Below, one piece after another: positions 45,085-51,716 of a stretch of DNA of 64,000 nt. The stretch covers positions 34,425 through 98,424 of the forward strand of contig NZ_JAUTDN010000019.1 of assembly GCF_030646155.1 (NCBI RefSeq), written 5' to 3'. The DNA is from Conexibacter sp. CPCC 205762 (GTDB lineage: Bacteria > Actinomycetota > Thermoleophilia > Solirubrobacterales > Solirubrobacteraceae). The notes beneath the pieces are model-generated. The model was not told the origin of the DNA. It did no database searches and was given only the letters and a program-made list of their open reading frames with translations. Both the position numbers and the translations under genes were made by a program. The stretch's first letter is position 1; every line of letters begins with the position of its first letter.

Positions 45085-45636
45085 ATGGCGAGCGTGATCG
45101 AGCATCCGAGCACGCTGCGGAGCAGTCCGCAGGCCGGTGCTGACGAGGCCGCATTCGGCCTGTCGTTGGCGCCGCCGCCCGCCGTTGCGCTCGCACCGCC
45201 GTTGGCGCCCCGCGAGACCGCCGCCCGTCGTACGCTGCGCGGCCAGATCGCGAAGCTCGAACGGGAGCTGGCCGAGGCCGCCGCCCGCAGCACGCCGGAC
45301 GACCGCATCGTCTGGTCAACCGCCACGCCGGACCTCGCCGGCCCGCGCCTGCTCGGCCTCGGTGAGCTGGAGCGCCTCCGAGACGATCTTGCCGAACGCC
45401 TCCACGAGGTCCGCGTCGTCCACCGCGAGCGCGCCGTGCGCGAGGCGCTCAAGCGCGACCAGCTCACCGCCCTCCTGCGCGATCCCGCGAGATACCGCTT
45501 CGTCCGCATCACCCGCCGCGACGTCGGCGAGCCCGGCTGCGGCGCCTGGGAGTCACGTCCCCGCCTCGGCCTGATCGGCATGCTCGCCGGCTGGTGGCAC
45601 GTGAAGATCTCCTCCGGCTGCCCGCTAGCCGCCTGA
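45085..45636 (+). CDS. Conserved hypothetical protein with helical RelB-like core
   Basis: The protein has 183 residues. The first 45 are Ala/Pro-rich. A long amphipathic helical stretch follows (TLRGQIAKLERELAEAAARS and LERLRDDLAERLHEVRVVHRERAVREALKRDQL), probably a coiled coil, then a basic end (YRFVRITRRDVGEPGCGAWESRPRLGLIGMLAGWWHVKISSGC). I do not recognise a family. TAGAAT (45073-45078) lies exactly 6 bases before the ATG, a clear leaderless promoter, which supports the gene being real. Confidence 0.65.
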   Translation: MASVIEHPSTLRSSPQAGADEAAFGLSLAPPPAVALAPPLAPRETAARRTLRGQIAKLERELAEAAARSTPDDRIVWSTATPDLAGPRLLGLGELERLRDDLAERLHEVRVVHRERAVREALKRDQLTALLRDPARYRFVRITRRDVGEPGCGAWESRPRLGLIGMLAGWWHVKISSGCPLAA

Positions 45637-45680
45637 CCACCGGCAGGCAGCCGACCATGGTCCGGTACGCTGGCGTCTCC

Positions 45681-46283
45681 ATGGGGCGCCGGAGCCGGAA
45701 GTCGCGCAGCACTCGCTCGGAGGCGTCGGCGGGGAGATCGTCGGCGCCTGCGGGCAGCGAGAGAGCATCGGCGCTGAGAGCCGGGCGGGACGAGGCGCTG
45801 CGGGCGACTGCACGGGCGCGCCCGGCGCGAGCGGAGAGCCGGCGAGGGCCCTCGGCGATCGCTCGTGACGACGCGCAGCGTCGCGTCGCGCGGGGGCGGT
45901 CGCGGCGGGAGGAGGCTCCGTTGCCGCCGTGGGGGAGATTTCCGCTCGTGGAGCTGTGCGTGCTGTCGGCGATCGTGCTGGCGGCGGCCGGCTTCGTCGT
46001 GCGCGGGCACGCTGGCGGGGTGCTGCTGGTCGGGGCGGTGCTGCTCGGCTCCGTCGCGGGGCTGGAGGTGGCGCTGCGGGAGCACCTCGGCGGCTACCGC
46101 TCGCACACGACGCTGCTCGCCGGCGTCGGCGGGATCGCGACGATGCTGCTGCTCAGCATCGGCACGAGCGCGCGCAGAGACACGATCGTGCCGATCGCGG
46201 TCGTCGTCTTCGGGCTCGGCTTCATCGGCTGGCGCGCGCTCTTCAAGAAGCGCTCCGGCGGCTTCGGCGTCAAGGTCCGCTGA
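45681..46283 (+). CDS. Membrane protein with Arg/Ala/Ser-rich N-terminus
   Basis: The protein has 200 residues. The first 85 are a low-complexity Arg/Ser/Ala tail without fold. The rest has four hydrophobic helices (VELCVLSAIVLAAAGFVV, GVLLVGAVLLGSVAGLEV, LLAGVGGIATMLLLSIG, DTIVPIAVVVFGLGFIGW). No family is recognised. ATG 45681 is chosen because TACGCT lies 9 bases upstream; an in-frame ATG at 45657 is upstream of that hexamer. An Arg-rich N-terminus on the cytoplasmic side fits the positive-inside rule. Confidence 0.6.
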   Translation: MGRRSRKSRSTRSEASAGRSSAPAGSERASALRAGRDEALRATARARPARAESRRGPSAIARDDAQRRVARGRSRREEAPLPPWGRFPLVELCVLSAIVLAAAGFVVRGHAGGVLLVGAVLLGSVAGLEVALREHLGGYRSHTTLLAGVGGIATMLLLSIGTSARRDTIVPIAVVVFGLGFIGWRALFKKRSGGFGVKVR

Positions 46284-46387
46284 GCGGCGCGGCGGACGCC
46301 TCCGGGCCGTGCCTGGCGCCTCGCCGCTCGGCGGCGGAATCGCTTCGCTGACAGCCCGCGCCGCCGGCGCGGATATGCTCCTCTGCG

Positions 46388-46879
46388 ATGAGCGCTGAAC
46401 CGCCGCGGGGGCCTGAGCAGCTCGCCGCCACGCCACAGCCCGACGAGCCGCAGCGGATGCGGCTGACCGGGCTCCACCACGTCACCGCGATCTGTCGCGA
46501 CCTCGATCGGACGACCGGCTTCTACCGGGACGTGCTCGGGCTGGCGCTGGTCGAGCAGGGGGTCAACGACGACGACCCGACCACGCGTCACTTCTGGTTC
46601 GGCGATGCACACGGCTCGCCGGGCACGCTGATCTCGTTCATGGAGTATCCACAGCTGCCCGACGGGGTCGTCGGCGCCGGCTCGGTCCACCACGTCTGCT
46701 TCGTCGTCGAGTCGGCCGACGAGCAGCTCGCCTGGCGCGACTACCTCCGCGAGCGCGGCGTCGGCTGCACCGACGTCTTCGACCGCGGCGCCTTCCGCTC
46801 GATCTACGTCCGCGACCCGGACGGCAACATCGTCGAGATCGCCACGCGCGGTCCCGGCTTCGCGCCCAGCCGGGGCTGA
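46388..46879 (+). CDS. VOC (glyoxalase/bleomycin resistance/dioxygenase) family protein
   Basis: The protein has 163 residues. A 23-residue tail precedes two beta-alpha-beta-beta-beta modules: LTGLHHVTAICRDLDRTTGFYRDVLGLALV and VHHVCFVVESADEQLAWRDYLRERGV...FRSIYVRDPDGNIVEIAT. Metal ligands are visible as His (LHHVT), His (VHHVC) and Glu (NIVEIAT), fitting a ring-cleaving dioxygenase or isomerase type. The substrate is unknown. TATGCT (46374-46379) lies 8 bases before the ATG. It is convergent with the IHF-like gene across a hairpin. Confidence 0.88.
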   Translation: MSAEPPRGPEQLAATPQPDEPQRMRLTGLHHVTAICRDLDRTTGFYRDVLGLALVEQGVNDDDPTTRHFWFGDAHGSPGTLISFMEYPQLPDGVVGAGSVHHVCFVVESADEQLAWRDYLRERGVGCTDVFDRGAFRSIYVRDPDGNIVEIATRGPGFAPSRG

Positions 46880-46928
46880 GCAGGCCAAGACTCTGAGGAG
46901 GACGTGCGCCCGCCGCGCGCCCGACGGT

Positions 46929-46975
46929 CGACGCGTCCCGTTCCCGCCCCTTCTGCTCGGGCACGGGACGCGTCG
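46929..46975. terminator. Bidirectional hairpin between convergent genes
   Basis: CGACGCGTCCCGT (46929-46941) and ACGGGACGCGTCG (46963-46975) are perfect 13-base arms with a pyrimidine-rich loop. It separates the VOC gene (plus, stop 46879) from the IHF-like gene (minus, stop 46983). Confidence 0.75.
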
Positions 46976-46982
46976 TCAACCG

Positions 46983-47354
46983 TCAGGCGCTGATCAGCGC
47001 TCCGGCCGCCTCGAGGCGAACCGAATGCTCGATCTTGGCGTGCGCGTCCAACTGCGCCGCCAGCGCGAGCCGCTGACGCTCGGTCAGCGAGCCGATGCGC
47101 TTGGTCTCCTGGATCCGGAACATCGCCAGGAACTTGCGACAGCGGGTGCTTCCCCACCGCCGCTGACTCATCAGCACGTCACCGAGCGCCATCGACTCGG
47201 CTTCCCAGGGGGTGCTCAGCAGCACGTCGGCGGCGGAGATCTCCCCGTCGGCGATGCGTCGTTTGAGCTCGGCGCGCGCGAGGCGCACGCGGTTTGCACG
47301 TTCAAGGGCTCGCAGATGCTGCGGCCCAGGGGTCATCGTCGGCAACCCGTCCAT
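46983..47354 (-). CDS. Actinobacterial integration host factor (mIHF)-like protein
   Basis: The protein has 123 residues. The core matches mIHF: LERANRVRLARAELKRRIADGEISAADVLL, then the H2TH-like region MALGDVLMSQRRWGSTRCRKFLAMFRI, and ETKRIGSLTERQRLALAAQL (compare R-R-V-x-G-L-x-x-x-Q-R-x-A-L in mIHF). The usual V-G-K-V-R-A loop is altered to WGSTRCRKFL. A 25-residue C-terminal extension is present. It should bind DNA without sequence preference and shape the nucleoid. ATG 47354 has GGGAG about 10 bases upstream; an ATG at 47393 lacks one. A promoter candidate (47565-47536) implies a 5' leader of about 170 bases. Confidence 0.8.
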   Translation of the reverse strand: MDGLPTMTPGPQHLRALERANRVRLARAELKRRIADGEISAADVLLSTPWEAESMALGDVLMSQRRWGSTRCRKFLAMFRIQETKRIGSLTERQRLALAAQLDAHAKIEHSVRLEAAGALISA

Positions 47355-47535
47355 CTGCACTCTTTCTCCCTGCCTCCGATACGAGTAGGCCATCGACAGG
47401 GCGGCCGGCTGAGGGGGTCAGCTCACCGCTGTCACGTCCACCGGCGGGGGACTCGGACGCCTCCCTTGGCGTCTGCGCTCTCCCTCGTAAGAGACGCATC
47501 GGCCGCGGCGCGAGATCGCCTGTGAACGTCTTGAG

Positions 47536-47565
47536 AACGTATGCGTTGCCCCCCGGAACGGTCAA
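47536..47565 (-). promoter_or_regulatory. Candidate promoter of the IHF-like gene
   Basis: On the minus strand, TTGACC (47565-47560) and TACGTT (47541-47536) are separated by 18 bases, a reasonable -35/-10 pair about 180 bases upstream of the IHF-like start. Confidence 0.4.
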
Positions 47566-47584
47566 TGGTGAACCTTCTCATCAA

Positions 47585-47604
47585 CCGCTACTAGCGGCCT
47601 TTTT
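47585..47604 (+). terminator. Orphan intrinsic terminator on the plus strand
   Basis: CCGCT-ACT-AGCGG is a perfect 5-base stem with a 3-base loop, followed by CCTTTTTG, a rare T-run for this genome. No plus-strand gene precedes it; the nearest upstream plus-strand gene ends at 46879, before another terminator. A short non-coding transcript from about 47400-47600 is possible. Confidence 0.5.
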
Positions 47605-47670
47605 GTTGACACCCGGAAAGCGGCGCATCGAGGGTGCGCCAGGCTCATATCAGGTCGCCGCGGACGCCGT

Positions 47671-47706
47671 CGCAGATGCGCTCCCGAATCGGGAGCGACA
47701 TCTGCG
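47671..47706 (-). terminator. Long hairpin after the Spt-like gene
   Basis: CGCAGATG-CGCTCCCG pairs with CGGGAGCG-ACATCTGCG around an AAT loop, about 16 pairs with one bulge. It lies 46 bases past the stop of the minus-strand gene at 47753. Confidence 0.7.
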
Positions 47707-47752
47707 GTGACCGCGGTGCGTCGGGCCTCGGGAACTGCGATCCGGGCGCCGC

Positions 47753-49015
47753 TCAGGCGGCGCTCGGCAGCGGGCCGTGCTCGGCCTCGAACGCCCGCTT
47801 GACGGCGGCGAACTGCTCCAGCGCTCTGTCGAGCGTCGTGCGGTCGTGGGTCGCCATCACGCTCGTGCGCAGCAGCGCCCCGCCCGGCGGCACCGCCGGA
47901 TGCAGCGCGACGTTGACGTACACGCCGGCCTCGTACAGCTGCTTCCACAGCAGCGCGGCCTTCCAGTCGTCCGCCACCAGCACCGGCACGATCGGCGTCG
48001 CGACCGTCGAGCCGTCCGGCATCGCGACCGGGTCGACGACGTGGAAGCCGAGCTCGCGCAGCCCCTGGTTGAGGTAGGCGCCGTTCTCGAGCACCCTCGC
48101 GAACAGCGCTCTGCCCTCCTCGGAGCGGCAGATCCGCACCGCCGCCAGCGCCGAGCCGACCGCCGCCGGCACCGCCGAGGCGGTGAACAGGAACGGCCGC
48201 GACTGGATCCGCAGGAAGTCGATCACGTCGGTCGGGCCGGCGATCACGCCGCCGCAGGAGGCGAGCGACTTCGAGAAGGTCGCCATCCGCAGGTCGACGC
48301 GATCCTCGACGCCGAGCAGCTCCGAGGCGCCCGCCCCGCGTGCGCCGAGCACGCCGAGCCCGTGCGCCTCGTCGACCATCAGCCGCGCGCCGTAGCGCTC
48401 GGCCAGGTCGGCGATCTGCGGCAGCGGGGCGACGTCGCCCTCCATCGAGAAGACGCCGTCGACGACGACGAGGATCCCGCCGCCGTCTCCCTCCGCCTGC
48501 TGCAGGCGCTTCTCCAGCAGGTCGAGCCGATTGTGGCGGAAGACGCGCATCTTCGCCCGCGACAGCAGCACACCGTCGAGGATCGAGGCGTGGTCGCCGG
48601 AGTCGACGACGACGGTGTCGCCCGGCCCGAGGATCGTCCCGATCGCGCCGAGGTTCGACTGGTGACCGGTCGTGTAGACGATCGCGTCCTCGGTCCCGAA
48701 CCACTCGGCCAGCTCGGCCTCCAGCTCGAGATGCAGGTCGAGCGTGCCGTTGAGCAGGCGCGAGCCGGTCACGCCGGTGCCGTAGCGGTCGATCGCGGCG
48801 TGGGCCGCCGCTCTCACGCGCTCGTCGCCGGTCAGCCCGAGGTAGTTGTTGGAGCCGAGCATGATGCGCGGCTGGCCCTCCATCTCGACGATGGGGGCGG
48901 TCGCCGACTCGAGCCGGCGAAAATAGGGCACCGCGTCGAGCTCTCGTGCCGCTCTCAGCTGGAGGACGCGCTCGTGCGTGCGGGCCTTGTCGAATACGTC
49001 TGTGGTGGTCGGCAT
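47753..49015 (-). CDS. Serine palmitoyltransferase-like alpha-oxoamine synthase
   Basis: This PLP enzyme has 420 residues. PYFRRLESATAPIVEMEGQP, IMLGSNNYLGLTGDERV, YGTGVTGSRLLNGTLDLHLELE and TTGHQSNLGAIGTILG resemble Bacteroides-type Spt more than BioF or Kbl. The VDEAHGLGVLG aspartate and the Schiff-base lysine in MATFSKSLASCGG are present. It would condense an amino acid (serine) with an acyl thioester. BioF or Kbl remain alternatives, but no biotin or threonine genes are nearby. It is divergent from a GNAT-like gene with only 13 bases between start codons. Confidence 0.75.
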   Translation of the reverse strand: MPTTTDVFDKARTHERVLQLRAARELDAVPYFRRLESATAPIVEMEGQPRIMLGSNNYLGLTGDERVRAAAHAAIDRYGTGVTGSRLLNGTLDLHLELEAELAEWFGTEDAIVYTTGHQSNLGAIGTILGPGDTVVVDSGDHASILDGVLLSRAKMRVFRHNRLDLLEKRLQQAEGDGGGILVVVDGVFSMEGDVAPLPQIADLAERYGARLMVDEAHGLGVLGARGAGASELLGVEDRVDLRMATFSKSLASCGGVIAGPTDVIDFLRIQSRPFLFTASAVPAAVGSALAAVRICRSEEGRALFARVLENGAYLNQGLRELGFHVVDPVAMPDGSTVATPIVPVLVADDWKAALLWKQLYEAGVYVNVALHPAVPPGGALLRTSVMATHDRTTLDRALEQFAAVKRAFEAEHGPLPSAA

Positions 49016-49028
49016 ATAGATTGGCCGG

Positions 49029-50201
49029 ATGGCTCTCGAAGTCCGGCCGGTCGCCTCCAAGCGCGACCTCACAACCTTCATCAAGCTGCCGTGGCGGCTC
49101 TATCGTAACGAGCCGCACTGGGTGCCGCCGCTCATCGCGGATCGGCGCAGATTCCTCGACCGCCGCAAGAACCCCTGGTTCGAGCACGGTGAGGCGCAGT
49201 ACTTCCTCGCTTTCCGCGACGGCCGCGCCGTCGGGCGCGTCACGGCCCAGGTCGACCATGTCCTGAACGAGTTCCAGGACAACAGATGGGGTCTGTTCGG
49301 CTTCTTCGAGTGCGAGGACGACCCGGAGGCGGCGAAGGCGCTGCTGGACGCGGCCGAGCAGTGGCTGCGGGCGCGCGGCCGCGACCGCATGGTCGGCCCC
49401 GCCGACTTCACGCTCAACGACGAGTGCGGCGTGCTCGTCGAGGGCTACGAGCAGGACCCGATCATCCTCACCAACTGGACCCACCGCTACTACCCGCGGC
49501 TGCTGGAGCAGGCGGGGATGCTGAAGGCGATGGACACGCTGATGTGGCACCTCGAGATCTCGGGGCGCGACAGAGTCCACCCGTCGATCTGGAGAGTCGC
49601 CGACCGCGTCGAGAGCAAGTACGGGATCACCGTGCGGCCGATGCGCAAGAAGGACATCAACGCCGAGATCGACCGCTTCCTCGAGGTCTACAACGAGGCG
49701 TGGGAGAGAAACTGGGGCTTCTCGCCGCTGACCGAGAGCGAGGTCCGCCACTACGCCAAGACGCTCAAGCCGATCCTCGACGAGCACTGGGCGTTCGTCG
49801 CCGAGAAGGACGGCGAGACGGTCGGCGCGGCGCTGACGGTGCCCGACTACAACCAGGTCTTCAAGCACATGAACGGCCGCATCCTGCCGTTCGGCTGGCT
49901 GCAGTTCCTGCTGCGGCGCAAGAAGATCGACCGCGTCCGCGTGTTCGCGCTCGGCGTCAAGCGCGAGTGGCAGCACACCGGCGTCGCCGCGCGCTTCTAC
50001 GAGATGCACTTCGACTCGGCCGAGGTCACTCCGCAGACCTACGGCGAGATGGGCTGGATCCTCGAGACGAACAAGTCGATGAACCGCGCGATGGAGGGGA
50101 TGGGCGGCAGAGTCGTGCGGCGCTACCGTCTGTTCGAGCGGCTGCTCGACCCCAGCGCGGTGCCGACGATCGCGCCGGAAGAGCCGACGACGACCGAGTG
50201 A
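49029..50201 (+). CDS. GNAT-like acyltransferase, candidate ceramide synthase type
   Basis: The protein has 390 residues of a conserved GNAT-like family. The N-terminus is FIKLPWRLYRNEPHWVPPL. A first acyltransferase half has FLAFRDGRAVGRVTA, WGLFGFFECEDDP and GPADFTLNDECGVLVEGYEQDPIILTNW. A second half has FVAEKDGETVGAALTVPDYNQ and GVKREWQHTGVAARFYE, the acetyl-CoA-type loop. Proteins of this appearance accompany Spt in bacterial sphingolipid loci (bCerS-like); that assignment is from memory and context. TAGATT lies 6 bases before the ATG, so the transcript is leaderless. The divergent Spt-like gene starts 14 bases away. Confidence 0.65.
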   Translation: MALEVRPVASKRDLTTFIKLPWRLYRNEPHWVPPLIADRRRFLDRRKNPWFEHGEAQYFLAFRDGRAVGRVTAQVDHVLNEFQDNRWGLFGFFECEDDPEAAKALLDAAEQWLRARGRDRMVGPADFTLNDECGVLVEGYEQDPIILTNWTHRYYPRLLEQAGMLKAMDTLMWHLEISGRDRVHPSIWRVADRVESKYGITVRPMRKKDINAEIDRFLEVYNEAWERNWGFSPLTESEVRHYAKTLKPILDEHWAFVAEKDGETVGAALTVPDYNQVFKHMNGRILPFGWLQFLLRRKKIDRVRVFALGVKREWQHTGVAARFYEMHFDSAEVTPQTYGEMGWILETNKSMNRAMEGMGGRVVRRYRLFERLLDPSAVPTIAPEEPTTTE

Positions 50202-50235
50202 CGACCGACGCCGCTGTCACGATGCGCGACGCGCG

Positions 50236-50553
50236 ATGAGCGAGACTCCCACCGACCACCACCCGCTGCCGCTCGACCCCGAGGAGACGGTCGACGCCGT
50301 CCCCGTCGTCGACGAGGTGAGGGCGCTCGAGCGCGTCCGGCCGCGGCAGCTGCCGGCCGTGCGCGCGGCGGCGGTCGCGGCGACCGGCTTCGTCGCCGGC
50401 GCGGCGACGGTCGTGGCGATCTCTCACCGCGCGCGCAAGCGCGGCGGCCTCAAGCTCGGCGGGCGCCGACGCGGCAAGGGCGCCGACGCGCTCCCGATCG
50501 TCGCGACCCGCTCGGTCCTGCTCGACATCCACCTGCTCGGCCGCGAGCAGTGA
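50236..50553 (+). CDS. Small membrane-associated protein of unknown function
   Basis: The protein has 105 residues. An acidic N-terminal 45 residues is followed by one hydrophobic segment (VRAAAVAATGFVAGAATVVAI) and a strongly basic stretch (SHRARKRGGLKLGGRRRGKG). The ending, LPIVATRSVLLDIHLLGREQ, is not repetitive and may be a small structured element. I do not recognise a family. Its stop overlaps the start of the DNA glycosylase gene by four bases, so the two are translated together. Confidence 0.6.
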   Translation: MSETPTDHHPLPLDPEETVDAVPVVDEVRALERVRPRQLPAVRAAAVAATGFVAGAATVVAISHRARKRGGLKLGGRRRGKGADALPIVATRSVLLDIHLLGREQ

Positions 50554-51509
50554 GCGCGCTGCCGGCGGCGCGGGGGCGGCGGCCGCGCGGCGGCGGCTGG
50601 CGCGCACCCGCTGCCGGCACGACCGAGCTGCGCGTCGAGGTCGAGCCGCCGTGGCCGTTCCGGCTCTCGCGCACGAGCGGGATGGACGGCGTCCTGCGCT
50701 GCCACGACGGCGTCGTGCGGCGGCTGCTGCACCACGGCGAGGAGCCGGTCGTCGTGCGCGTCGCGCAGACGGCGCGCGATCGCGTCCTGTTCGGCGCGCA
50801 GGCGCCGAGCGAGCAGGCGGCGGCGTGGGGGATCGAGCGGATGCGCTTCGCGCTCGGCGTCGACGACGACCTGCGCGAGTTCCATGAGCTGCATCGCGAC
50901 GACCCGCTGATCGGCGGCGCCGTGCGCGCCCACCCGCAGCTGCGCCTGCGGCGCCGGCCGGTGCCGTTCGAGGCGCTTGCCTGGGCCGTCACCGAGCAGC
51001 TGATCGAGTACGTGCGGGCGGCCGCGATCCAGCGCCGGATCGTCTGGCGGCTCGGCCGCCACCACGCCCCCAGCGATCTGCACGACCTGCCGAGCGCCGC
51101 GACGCTCGCCGCGCAGGCGCCCGCGCTGCTGTGCTCCTTCGACCTCGCCGACAAGCGCGCGCTCGCGCTGCGACGGGTCGCGCAGGAGGTCGCCAGCGGC
51201 CGCGTCGACCTCTACGACGCCGACCACGAGCGCGGCTGGAGACGGCTCGACGCGATCCCCGAGATCGGCAGCTGGACGCTCGAGGTGCTGGCGCTGCTCG
51301 GCCAGGGCCGGATGGACCAGCTGCCGGCCGGCGACCTCGCCTACCGCAAGCTCGTCGGGCGGCTGCTGACCGGCGACCCGCGCGCCCGCGTCGACGAGCA
51401 GGACGTGCGCAGCTTCTTCGCTCCATATGGCCGCTGGTCGGGCCTGGCGGGCGCATATGCGCTGCGCGCGGCCGCGCCCGAGCTGAAGGCGGTCGCCGCG
51501 GCCGCCTAG
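50550..51509 (+). CDS. DNA-3-methyladenine glycosylase-like (AlkA/HhH-GPD) protein
   Basis: The protein has 319 residues. The C-terminal half carries an HhH-GPD core: VPFEALAWAVTEQLIEYVRAAAIQRRIV, FDLADKRALALRRVAQEV, hairpin IPEIGSWTLEVLALLG, and LPAGDLAYRKLVG with the catalytic aspartate. The N-terminal half (LRVEVEPPWPFRLSRTSGMDGVLRCHDG) matches the AlkA-N beta region. It would excise alkylated bases from DNA. The GTG start overlaps the upstream gene by four bases. The Arg/Gly-rich first 20 residues are probably disordered. Confidence 0.85.
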   Translation: MSALPAARGRRPRGGGWRAPAAGTTELRVEVEPPWPFRLSRTSGMDGVLRCHDGVVRRLLHHGEEPVVVRVAQTARDRVLFGAQAPSEQAAAWGIERMRFALGVDDDLREFHELHRDDPLIGGAVRAHPQLRLRRRPVPFEALAWAVTEQLIEYVRAAAIQRRIVWRLGRHHAPSDLHDLPSAATLAAQAPALLCSFDLADKRALALRRVAQEVASGRVDLYDADHERGWRRLDAIPEIGSWTLEVLALLGQGRMDQLPAGDLAYRKLVGRLLTGDPRARVDEQDVRSFFAPYGRWSGLAGAYALRAAAPELKAVAAAA

Positions 51510-51607
51510 GCCGCGAGACCGCCTCGTCGCAGCTTTCCGCCTGCAAATCCCCGCCTTTCCCGTGCACGGGAGGGCTCACACCCGCACCTCTGTACACCCG
51601 GGATCTA

Positions 51608-51630
51608 CCGCGTGGACAACCGTGTGGACA
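51608..51630 (+). repeat. Tandem 11-base repeat in the amtB promoter region
   Basis: CCGCGTGGACA (51608-51618) is followed one base later by CCGTGTGGACA (51620-51630), giving a 12-base period. A 12-base palindrome, CCCGTGCACGGG, lies nearby at 51559-51570. These sit within 160 bases of the amtB start and may be regulator sites for the nitrogen operon. Confidence 0.4.
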
Positions 51631-51716
51631 GGAATCTTCGACACCGGTCCAATGATTCGCCCCCCTCGCTGACGCAGGATGCGCCATGCTCGCAATCGAT
51701 TCAGGAGGGTTCTGCA

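Larger units (their letters stand above)
47355..47752. other. Gene-free stretch with promoter, orphan terminator and hairpin
   Basis: About 400 bases hold no credible gene but have three signals, listed separately: a minus-strand promoter for the IHF-like gene, a plus-strand intrinsic terminator, and a hairpin following the Spt-like gene. A run of six C (47549-47554) precedes the plus-strand terminator, loosely recalling 6C-type actinobacterial small RNAs. Base composition is less GC-rich than the flanking genes. Confidence 0.4.
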
